NCBI GenBank assembly: GCA_937942405.1
Contig: CALDEN010000192.1
Coordinates: 1-5,301 of the forward strand
Reading direction: 5' to 3'
DNA: 5,301 nucleotides
Source of the DNA: an uncultured Saprospiraceae bacterium
GTDB lineage: Bacteria > Bacteroidota > Bacteroidia > Chitinophagales > Saprospiraceae
Shown: one piece after another, positions 1-5,301 of the stretch
How the letters are laid out: every line of letters starts with the position of its first letter
Numbering within the stretch: the stretch's first letter is position 1
Position numbers and translations under genes: made by a program
Notes under the pieces: model-generated
Told to the model about the DNA's origin: nothing
The model's input: only the letters and a program-made list of their open reading frames with translations
Database searches by the model: none

Positions 1-122
1 TTTTGCATTTTTTCAACTTTAGATTGGTCTATATCGATGCAAGTAACATTATTTCCCGTTTCAGCAAAACATGTACCTGATACTAAACCGACGTAACCCG
101 TTCCTACTACAGCAATTTTCAT
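1..122 (-). CDS. ugd: UDP-glucose 6-dehydrogenase, N-terminal part (cut by window edge)
   Basis: Only the first 40 codons are present; the gene runs off the left edge. The reading starts [16 protein letters not shown], the dinucleotide-binding glycine motif (GTGYVG, residues 7-12) of the UDP-glucose/GDP-mannose dehydrogenase family, followed by [15 protein letters not shown], where D30 ends the second strand and should bind the NAD ribose. Family members oxidise UDP-glucose to UDP-glucuronate with two NAD+ in the cytoplasm. The start ATG (122-120) overlaps the TAA stop of the decarboxylase gene by one base (TAATG), so the two are almost certainly translationally coupled. GDP-mannose or UDP-ManNAc dehydrogenases share this fold, but the exact wording of the motif and the decarboxylase next door, which needs UDP-glucuronate, favour Ugd. 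The catalytic cysteine region is not in the window, so the identification rests on the N-terminus and context. Confidence 0.9.
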   Translation of the reverse strand, partial: MKIAVVGTGYVGLVSGTCFAETGNNVTCIDIDQSKVEKMQ

Positions 123-1060
123 TATTTCAATGTGTTTTTGAAGTAATTATATGTGATCTCAAATCCTTCTTTTCTTGAAATTTTTGGACTCCAGCCCAAA
201 ATATCTTTGGCTTTGGTAATATCTGGCCGTCTTACCTTAGGGTCATCTTTTGGAAGCCCATGAAAGCCGATCGTCGATGTCGTATTTTCTACAATCTCTA
301 AAACTTCTTTTGCCGCTTGGAGTATACTGATCTCATCAGGATTTCCAATGTTTACAGGGTGTGTATAGTCTGAATGAAGTAATTTAAAAATACCATCTAC
401 CAAGTCGCTTACATAGCAAAATGATCTTGTCTGACTACCGTCTCCAAAAACAGTTAAGTCTTTATTTTCTATGGCTTGAGAAAAGAATGCAGGAAGTGCT
501 CGACCATCATCTGCTCTCATTCTAGGGCCGTAAGTATTGAATATTCGAACGATTCTCGTTTCTAGACCATGATAGGTATGATAAGCCATCGTTATTGCTT
601 CTTGGAATCTTTTGGCTTCATCGTATACTCCACGAGGACCTATCGGATTTACATTGCCCCAGTATTCTTCTGGTTGTGGGTTAACCAGAGGATCGCCGTA
701 AACCTCAGATGTTGAGGCGATAAGCATTCTTGCTTTTTTGGCTTTAGCCAAACCTAAAAGGTTATGCGTACCTAAAGATCCTACTTTTAAAGTTTGAATA
801 GGCATTTTTAGATAATCTATAGGCGATGCTGGCGATGCGAAATGAAGGATAAAATCCAAATCACCTGGCACATGAACGAATTTGCTCACATCATGATTAT
901 AAAACGAAAACTGAGCTAAAGCAAAAAGATGCTCTATGTTTTTTAGACTTCCGGTAATTAAATTATCCATTCCGATAACTTCAAAACCTTCTTTTATGAA
1001 CTTGTCACAAAGGTGAGATCCTAAAAATCCGGCTGCTCCCGTAATAAGTACTTTAGGCAT
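122..1060 (-). CDS. uxs: UDP-glucuronate decarboxylase (UDP-xylose synthase)
   Basis: A 312-residue extended short-chain dehydrogenase, full length for bacterial UXS. The NAD-binding motif GAAGFLG is at residues 8-14. STSEVYGDP (116-124) supplies the catalytic Thr/Ser and Glu119, and Y146-x3-K150 is the SDR catalytic pair. The stretch [13 protein letters not shown] (131-143), [10 protein letters not shown] (172-181) and the C-terminal [13 protein letters not shown] (269-281) are signatures of UXS rather than of UDP-glucose epimerases or dTDP-glucose dehydratases. The family oxidises UDP-glucuronate at C4, decarboxylates it and re-reduces the product to UDP-xylose in the cytoplasm. Its substrate would come from Ugd, encoded immediately downstream with a TAATG overlap. 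The start at 1060 is preceded by an A/T-rich stretch with no Shine-Dalgarno sequence, usual in Bacteroidota, and puts the glycine motif at the normal distance from the N-terminus. No key residue is missing. Confidence 0.95.
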   Translation of the reverse strand: MPKVLITGAAGFLGSHLCDKFIKEGFEVIGMDNLITGSLKNIEHLFALAQFSFYNHDVSKFVHVPGDLDFILHFASPASPIDYLKMPIQTLKVGSLGTHNLLGLAKAKKARMLIASTSEVYGDPLVNPQPEEYWGNVNPIGPRGVYDEAKRFQEAITMAYHTYHGLETRIVRIFNTYGPRMRADDGRALPAFFSQAIENKDLTVFGDGSQTRSFCYVSDLVDGIFKLLHSDYTHPVNIGNPDEISILQAAKEVLEIVENTTSTIGFHGLPKDDPKVRRPDITKAKDILGWSPKISRKEGFEITYNYFKNTLK

Positions 1061-1079
1061 ATTTTAATATTAATGACAT

Positions 1080-1114
1080 GGCTTCGCCGATGATAAGTCG
1101 CAACAACTTAAGCC
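1080..1114 (-). other. possible stem-loop in the leader before uxs
   Basis: In the 80-base gap between the NusG-like gene and uxs, the minus-strand RNA has a 5' arm GGCUUAAGUU. Its first five bases can pair with AAGCC at the far end, and its last five with GACUU (one G-U pair) around the loop GUUGC. The two stems stack, with a ten-base bulge on the 3' side. No U-tract follows, so it is not a standard terminator. Because it lies straight after an antiterminator gene and before biosynthetic genes, it could be a pause or recruitment site, but the stems are short and this could be chance. Confidence 0.3.
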
Positions 1115-1140
1115 CTAAATAAAGTATTTAACAGTAGAAC

Positions 1141-1698
1141 TTACGCTCTAACTGGTTGATTTACAGGCCTTAATAAACCTGAATTTATAGATATTTTTAG
1201 TTTGACCCCGATATGATCGAGTTCTACTAAAAATTCACTTTTATTTTTCTTTGATATTAACTGGCCTTTTAAGCCCGTCAAACTACCTGATATGACCTCT
1301 ACTTCTTGCCCCGGCAATAAGTCGCCATCATATATGGATACGTCTTCTGCATATTCGCCTACGATCTTTTTTAGAAGTATAATTTCTTCTTCAGGGATCG
1401 AGAGCAGATCATTTCTTTGTTTTAAAAGTTTAAAAACATATTCCGTCTCTAGGACCTTAACATATTCGTCCCTTGTAATCTTGACAAATGCATAGCAATT
1501 GATAAGAGGCGTATGATAGGTTTTAATTTTTCGAGTGTATTGCTTGGTTACTTTTAAAAGTGGTAAATATGCTTCCACTCCCTTTTTGACGAGATGATCT
1601 ACGACATATTTTTCACATTTATACTTTGTATAAACGGCAAACCACTTTTTTTCAAAAGGATCTAAATCGTTAATATGTTCTTTTATACTAGTTCTCAT
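1141..1698 (-). CDS. NusG-family transcription antiterminator, UpxY/RfaH-like
   Basis: A 185-residue NusG paralogue. Residues 17-110 form the NGN domain: it opens KKWFAVYTKYKCEKYV, has the YLPLLKV strand (44-50) and the basic loop RKIKTYHTPLINCYAFVKI (56-74), typical of the specialised paralogues that bind RNA polymerase. Residues 128-177 carry a KOW domain with PGQEVEVISGSLTGLKG. Family members such as Bacteroides UpxY and enterobacterial RfaH travel with polymerase and stop premature termination in long polysaccharide operons. The position beside a Wzz gene and ahead of sugar-nucleotide genes fits this subgroup rather than housekeeping NusG, which normally sits beside secE and ribosomal protein genes. 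The start codon lies inside the end of the upstream regulator gene (11-base overlap), suggesting coupled translation. A GGGAGG run abuts the ATG directly, too close to act as a normal Shine-Dalgarno site. Which operon it acts on cannot be read from the sequence. Confidence 0.88.
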   Translation of the reverse strand: MRTSIKEHINDLDPFEKKWFAVYTKYKCEKYVVDHLVKKGVEAYLPLLKVTKQYTRKIKTYHTPLINCYAFVKITRDEYVKVLETEYVFKLLKQRNDLLSIPEEEIILLKKIVGEYAEDVSIYDGDLLPGQEVEVISGSLTGLKGQLISKKNKSEFLVELDHIGVKLKISINSGLLRPVNQPVRA

Positions 1699-2218
1699 CC
1701 TCCCAGACCAATAATGGATTTGTATCCAATTGTTTCAGATCTACTTCTTTATAATTTTGGAATATGATGAACCGGATCTTTCGAGTAATTAGTTTTTCTG
1801 CTTTTTGGACTAGCTGTATCAGATATTGCTGATTTATATCTCCTACTAGGATTAGATCTATAATTTGACTGTCTTTACCTAATGCAAAGTCCCCTGAGAT
1901 ATACACTTGTTTAACGTCCCCTAGTTTTTCAATAACATTATTAATAATCGTGTCAAAACCGATGTGTTTTAAGACGATATTATGTATTTCGTTAAATAAG
2001 GGATGTTTTCTGTTTGCTTGGAAAAACTTCTTATTTCCTTTGGAATAGGAAACGAGCATTCCTGCTTTTTCAAAACGATTAAGTTCTAAGCGTATAGAAT
2101 TAGATGACTCGCCGAACTCTTGTTCGAGACCTCGCAAATAACCACTACTGTTAGCGTTCAAAAAGAACTTTAACAGCATTTTTATTCTAGTTTTTGAGGA
2201 AATTAATGCTTCTATCAT
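1688..2218 (-). CDS. winged-helix DNA-binding protein with degenerate nucleotidyltransferase-like domain
   Basis: A 176-residue two-domain protein. Residues 8-70 look like an ArsR/MarR-type winged helix: a helical start (TRIKMLLKFFLN), a recognition helix region with SSNSIRLELNRFEKAGML (38-55), and a basic wing (SKGNKKFFQANRKHPLF). Residues 100-152 resemble a minimal nucleotidyltransferase core, ending a strand in SGDFALGKD and continuing to IIDLILVGD. The usual GS and DxD residues are not intact: D110 replaces the serine, and only D121 of the metal-binding pair remains, with isoleucine at 119. Catalysis is therefore unlikely, and the domain may bind a ligand or partner instead. The gene is first after a dyad-rich promoter region and overlaps the NusG-like gene, so the two form a regulatory pair. 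I infer a role in controlling the polysaccharide locus, perhaps by self-regulation. The target is not shown, and the fold assignment comes from motifs only. Confidence 0.78.
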   Translation of the reverse strand: MIEALISSKTRIKMLLKFFLNANSSGYLRGLEQEFGESSNSIRLELNRFEKAGMLVSYSKGNKKFFQANRKHPLFNEIHNIVLKHIGFDTIINNVIEKLGDVKQVYISGDFALGKDSQIIDLILVGDINQQYLIQLVQKAEKLITRKIRFIIFQNYKEVDLKQLDTNPLLVWEDEN

Positions 2219-2239
2219 CTAAAAAAAGTCCAAAATCAT

Positions 2240-2262
2240 ATTGAGTAACAAAATTACTCAAT
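2240..2262 (-). promoter_or_regulatory. candidate promoter -7 element inside a perfect 9-bp inverted repeat
   Basis: On the minus strand the arms ATTGAGTAA and TTACTCAAT are perfect reverse complements separated by TTTTG. The left arm and spacer together spell TAATTTTG (2256-2249), an exact match to the Bacteroidota -7 consensus TAnnTTTG. This predicts a transcript start near 2243-2245 and a leader of about 25 bases to the ATG at 2218. A clear TTTG at -33 is missing; the nearest candidate is GTTT about 17 bases upstream. Overlap of the promoter core with a dyad suggests an operator, plausibly bound by the winged-helix protein encoded just downstream. That binding is inference. Confidence 0.55.
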
Positions 2263-2289
2263 CTATAGACTATAAACTTGATAATAGTC
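2262..2289 (-). repeat. second inverted-repeat cluster upstream of the regulator promoter
   Basis: Minus-strand GACTAT and ATAGTC (2289-2284 and 2273-2268) form a perfect 6-bp inverted repeat with a ten-base spacer. An overlapping 8-bp palindrome, TCTATAGA, occupies 2269-2262 and abuts the promoter dyad. Together they cover the region where the -33 element would be. They could be protein-binding sites. In AT-rich DNA a single short dyad is weak evidence, but three adjoining ones within 50 bases are more suggestive. Confidence 0.4.
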
Positions 2290-2333
2290 ACAGTATTTTA
2301 AATGGTAATCGACAAATATTTTTTTTAAAAATG

Positions 2334-3428
2334 TTATCGCATAGTCTGCCTATAGATCAATCGTAAAAGAATAAAGGCTACAGACAACATACCGCCTAAA
2401 ATACCTCCAAAAATGATTGCCTGAAATACAGATTGCTTAACAGGAAATATAGGTTTTAGGGGTTCGTCGATAACTTGTATAAAAGGCGTTTTATTTTTTA
2501 ATGAAAAATCAGCAATCTCTAAGTTTTCTAAGGCTTTAACCAAAGCAGCATAGCCTATTTTTATTTTTCCTTCTAATCTCATTTCGGGAAGTCGGTCTCT
2601 TGTCTGAAACATTCCTTTTTTGGTATCCTTTAAACTAGCCAAGGCATATTCATTTTCTCTTAATGCTCCTTGTATAGAATCTGTTTTAAATTTCACCAAA
2701 TCATATGTGACCTTTTGCTTTTCGATACTGTTTTTTACATAGTATTCTTGTAGAGCTTTAAAGGTTTGCTGAGTAAGTTCATATGAAATATCTGGATGCA
2801 TACTATTAGTCGATATAGTCATAATGCCAGAATCTTCGTTATACTCTGCTACAGTAATTCCATTCATTTTTTCATTCCCCGTAACTATTGAGTGTATTAC
2901 TTTAAGACATAGATTTTCATTTTTATTAAAAGCTTGCACAGAATCTTGAGTAAATTTAAACTCTTTTAATTGTGATTCTTTTCCCCAAAATTTATAAAAG
3001 GGCTTTTCAAACCACATACCCAAAGTATCATGATAGGTGATTAAGTGGTTAGCTAGATAATCTGTATTATTTCCGATTTCTACCTTTTCAAAAAAGGCAT
3101 TTTGCGATATTTTTCTGGCTTTGGAGAGCTGTAGGATTTTATCTAAATTTTGACCTTCACCCCCTGGGCCGGCTAATCCAAAAGAGCCCAATATGGCTCC
3201 CAAACCACTAAAACCTCCACCACCCTCATCGTCATTGAGCATAAAGGTGAGATTGGCTTTATACATAGGTTTAGCTCTGAAAGCTTTTACTGTCAAGAGC
3301 AACGAAAAAAACAGAACGGAAAAGATAATCAGCAACTTATTGTTCCAGATTTCTTTCCAGTATTTTTGAATAGTTTTAATAAGGTCTTTTAGGCTTATTA
3401 CGTCGTTATTATTAGGATGCTCTGTCAT
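2334..3428 (-). CDS. Wzz-type polysaccharide chain-length determinant / co-polymerase
   Basis: A 364-residue inner-membrane protein with the Wzz layout. A cytoplasmic N-terminus with ISLKDLIKTIQKYWKEIW (11-28) leads to membrane segment 1 (about 31-47). Next come a periplasmic domain starting with the strand YKANLTFMLND (56-66), a glycine-rich segment (69-92), and charged helical stretches likely to form a coiled coil (about 230-310). The proline motif DEPLKPIFP (321-329) stands before membrane segment 2 (about 335-358). Such proteins form periplasmic rings that set chain length or help export of O-antigen, capsule or exopolysaccharide. There is no C-terminal tyrosine-kinase domain with Walker motifs, so it is not a full Wzc; a separate kinase or none would be needed. 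It starts 8 bases after the stop of the barrel gene, so the two are probably one transcription unit. No terminator is evident after it. Confidence 0.88.
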   Translation of the reverse strand: MTEHPNNNDVISLKDLIKTIQKYWKEIWNNKLLIIFSVLFFSLLLTVKAFRAKPMYKANLTFMLNDDEGGGGFSGLGAILGSFGLAGPGGEGQNLDKILQLSKARKISQNAFFEKVEIGNNTDYLANHLITYHDTLGMWFEKPFYKFWGKESQLKEFKFTQDSVQAFNKNENLCLKVIHSIVTGNEKMNGITVAEYNEDSGIMTISTNSMHPDISYELTQQTFKALQEYYVKNSIEKQKVTYDLVKFKTDSIQGALRENEYALASLKDTKKGMFQTRDRLPEMRLEGKIKIGYAALVKALENLEIADFSLKNKTPFIQVIDEPLKPIFPVKQSVFQAIIFGGILGGMLSVAFILLRLIYRQTMR

Positions 3429-3436
3429 TGTATGAT

Positions 3437-5248
3437 TTAGTAGTCGATTTTAAGATTACTAATATTGGCACGTATACCACCTCCAAAATAGGAGGTTTTT
3501 AAATCAAAATCATCTAGTTCACTGTCTTTGTTACGTAGTAGTAGATGTAGATCTAGACTATAATTATGGAAAAAAGAATAAGAAACATCTAATCCTAGCT
3601 GTGTGACAGTTGTGGATACTCCTTGTCCGATCTCATTTCCTCTATCCATATTTTCGGGTCTTTGATTATTAGGTCTTAAGATATTATTACCCCAATGTAC
3701 TCCGTCTACACTATCTCCATAAGCGGCATAAATAAACCTTCCATTGATACTTAGAGCATTAATGGGTTTATATTTCAATAAAAAGACAGCTTCTCTAAAG
3801 TTAGCTCCTAATGGATGAGCAAGGGGCTGATTAAAATGTGAATAATTAGATACTGAATAATCAGGAAATCCTTCTAGTTCACGACGTTGACCATAGGTAT
3901 ATGGTCTTACCACATTGTATTCTGCTTGTAGATCCAGATGGTCTATTCCCAGTACATCGATGTATTTAAGTCCTAATTGGATTCCATATTTGTTTGCCCA
4001 CCATCCTGTACGCTCTTTAAGTTCACTCAGTAGGAACTCATCTAGTATAAGCTGGCCATACAATGAAAATTTCTTAAACATATTCCATTTACCATTTAAA
4101 CCGATAAGAACGTTATCTGGACTATCCAGGAAGAACTCTACTGTTCTATACAGAATTACAGGATTTAGATATTGAAATTCAAAGTGATTTTCTCTAGCAA
4201 ACATGATTGTCTCAAAGAGTCCGATTTCTATGTTTTCTCTCGGTTTAAAGCTCAGATAATGAGTAGCCATATATTTTTTAGGCAATAAGTTATCTCCTGA
4301 ATTTAGTTTTGTACTTATCGGTGCGAGCTCTGCAAAGATATTCTGGTAATGCAGCTTCCACACTTTGGTAGAAAACTTTAAATAGAAATAATTATTGGCA
4401 TAATCGGAAAGGAGTAAGGAATTATATCCGTTACCTAGAAAATGTCTCCCATGTCCGAGTTCTATGCCGATGTGTTTAGAAACGTTTACTCCGACATATG
4501 CTTGAGAGTTGGGGAAATCTTTTCCGTTGAATTTATCGCTTACTGAGCTGGTAAAAGTTTTATAATTACCAAAACCGGGGATGGCATAAGAGGAATCTAT
4601 ACGTTCGTTTATAAAGTCATTAAACTGACCTTGGTTTTCATGGAGATTTGTATAGAAGTAAACCTTATCGTCTATAAGCCCTCTGATTTCTATACCTCGT
4701 GTGTTTTGATAGATGATCTTGTCATTGTCATCGAGATCTTTTCCGAATTTTATATTTACAACAGGATTAAGACGGAGTTTTAGGTACTCATTGTTTATTT
4801 CGAAAAAGTTGGCTGGTGTTTTAAAAAAATATTTTAGTACCGGTTTTCTTTGTGAGACTAGGATAGATTTCTGATTCGTTTCTTCACCTTTTGTCTCTTC
4901 TATCGTGTAAAAAAGACTGTCTACAAATTTTTTGGTGTAATCTTCAGAATCGTCAGATCCGGATGACATATTCCCACTTTGATATTCATTACTATCATCT
5001 AAGAGATATTTAATATCTAAGAGATCTTGCTTACTGAGATTAGCTTCTGAGGTTAGCAGTTTTTCGCAGTATGCGACGATGTCTTTACGACTAAAGCCTT
5101 TAATAGAGGAGAAAATATCAGAAGATCCAGTTTTTATTTCTAGTCGATCATGGATGTGATAAGCATCATTTCCGAGAGATATGGAGGATGATTGAGATAA
5201 AAGACTGAAGGTAAACGTAATCGAGAACAGAACTAAAAACCAACGCAT
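3437..5248 (-). CDS. Wzi/RemB-like outer-membrane beta-barrel protein for surface polysaccharide
   Basis: A 603-residue exported protein. Residues 1-19 (MRWFLVLFSITFTFSLLSQ) are a hydrophobic signal peptide with no lipobox cysteine. Residues 35-85 are helical and charged. A Ser/Asp-rich linker (85-105) follows. From about 150 to the end there are alternating aromatic amphipathic strands typical of an outer-membrane barrel, for example VYFYTNLHEN, NYFYLKFSTKVWKLHYQN (286-303), KFSLYGQLILDEFL and LGLDVSYSFFHNYSLDLHLLL, closing with ISNLKIDY and an aromatic last residue. IGIELGHGRHFLGNGYNSLLLSD (260-282) and FQYLNPVILYR (358-368) resemble my recollection of the Bacteroidota capsule-assembly Wzi and gliding-protein RemB families. 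Wzi anchors capsule at the cell surface. RemB is linked to flavobacterial gliding. The adjoining Wzz gene supports a polysaccharide role. The start at 5248 gives the best signal peptide. The barrel is secure; the exact family and function are not. Confidence 0.75.
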   Translation of the reverse strand: MRWFLVLFSITFTFSLLSQSSSISLGNDAYHIHDRLEIKTGSSDIFSSIKGFSRKDIVAYCEKLLTSEANLSKQDLLDIKYLLDDSNEYQSGNMSSGSDDSEDYTKKFVDSLFYTIEETKGEETNQKSILVSQRKPVLKYFFKTPANFFEINNEYLKLRLNPVVNIKFGKDLDDNDKIIYQNTRGIEIRGLIDDKVYFYTNLHENQGQFNDFINERIDSSYAIPGFGNYKTFTSSVSDKFNGKDFPNSQAYVGVNVSKHIGIELGHGRHFLGNGYNSLLLSDYANNYFYLKFSTKVWKLHYQNIFAELAPISTKLNSGDNLLPKKYMATHYLSFKPRENIEIGLFETIMFARENHFEFQYLNPVILYRTVEFFLDSPDNVLIGLNGKWNMFKKFSLYGQLILDEFLLSELKERTGWWANKYGIQLGLKYIDVLGIDHLDLQAEYNVVRPYTYGQRRELEGFPDYSVSNYSHFNQPLAHPLGANFREAVFLLKYKPINALSINGRFIYAAYGDSVDGVHWGNNILRPNNQRPENMDRGNEIGQGVSTTVTQLGLDVSYSFFHNYSLDLHLLLRNKDSELDDFDLKTSYFGGGIRANISNLKIDY

Positions 5249-5268
5249 ATTTATGTATTTATCTATTT

Positions 5269-5294
5269 AGACTTTAAAATTTATCAGAAAGTCT
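5269..5294 (-). promoter_or_regulatory. inverted repeat enclosing a -7-like element upstream of the barrel gene
   Basis: Minus-strand arms AGACTTT (5294-5288) and AAAGTCT (5275-5269) are a perfect 7-bp inverted repeat with a 12-base spacer. The last eight spacer bases are TAAATTTT, one base from TAnnTTTG, lying 28 bases before the ATG at 5248. Any -33 element would fall at or beyond the window edge. It may be a promoter with an operator. On the plus strand the dyad is followed by TTTTATAT, so a weak terminator for a rightward transcript is an alternative reading. Confidence 0.35.
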
Positions 5295-5301
5295 TTTATA
5301 T

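Noticed and set aside
1292..1495. A 67-codon open frame on the plus strand
   Set aside because: It lies wholly inside the NusG-like gene in antisense; its serine-rich product has no recognisable domain, and the minus-strand gene is clearly real.
1699..1705. GGGAGG run before the NusG-like ATG as a Shine-Dalgarno site
   Set aside because: It directly abuts the start codon with no spacing, no alternative start lies at the right distance, and it is part of the W-E-D codons of the upstream gene.
2240..2262. Dyad as an intrinsic terminator for the Wzz gene
   Set aside because: The stem is AT-rich and the nearest T-run on the minus strand begins about 12 bases after it rather than immediately, while a perfect -7 element sits inside it; a promoter/operator explains it better.
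2240..2289. Invertible capsule promoter of the Bacteroides type
   Set aside because: Those switches use inverted repeats flanking a promoter segment of well over 100 bases; here the spacers are 5 and 10 bases, too short for inversion.
2319..2331. T8-A5 run just after the Wzz stop as a possible terminator
   Set aside because: It is a pure A/T run with no GC-containing stem, and on the minus strand no U-tract follows, so it does not meet intrinsic terminator criteria.
3915..4175. An 86-codon open frame on the plus strand
   Set aside because: It is antisense to the beta-barrel gene, its composition matches a shadow of that gene, and no upstream signal or domain is seen.

Overview
The window is AT-rich, and every gene in it lies on the minus strand. 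It reads as part of a surface-polysaccharide (capsule or exopolysaccharide) locus of a member of the Bacteroidota, most likely a flavobacterium- or cytophaga-like organism. The reasons are: UpxY-type NusG paralogue; Wzz-like protein with the glycine-rich insert I associate with that phylum; Wzi/RemB-like outer-membrane barrel; no usable Shine-Dalgarno sequences; and a perfect TAnnTTTG (-7 type) promoter element, the form used by the primary sigma factor of Bacteroidota. The genus cannot be named from the sequence alone.

Layout in direction of transcription (right to left). At 5269-5294 an inverted repeat encloses a -7-like element and precedes a 603-residue outer-membrane beta-barrel gene (5248-3437). 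After 8 bases comes a 364-residue Wzz-type chain-length/export protein (3428-2334). A 115-base gap follows, carrying nested inverted repeats and a good candidate promoter (2240-2289). Next is a 176-residue winged-helix protein with a degenerate nucleotidyltransferase domain (2218-1688), overlapping by 11 bases a 185-residue NusG/UpxY-like antiterminator (1698-1141). An 80-base gap with a possible stem-loop leads to a UDP-glucuronate decarboxylase (1060-122). Its stop overlaps the start of a UDP-glucose 6-dehydrogenase (122-1, cut by the window edge). No RNA gene, mobile element, CRISPR array or convincing intrinsic terminator was seen, and no gap between genes is longer than 115 bases.

How it fits together (inference). 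Ugd and Uxs would make UDP-glucuronate and then UDP-xylose as sugar donors. The Wzz-like protein and the barrel would act in chain-length control, export and surface assembly. The winged-helix and NusG-like proteins form a compact regulatory pair placed directly before the precursor genes: one probably controls initiation at its own dyad-rich promoter, the other elongation through the long polysaccharide operon. The part most worth following up is this pair and its promoter.
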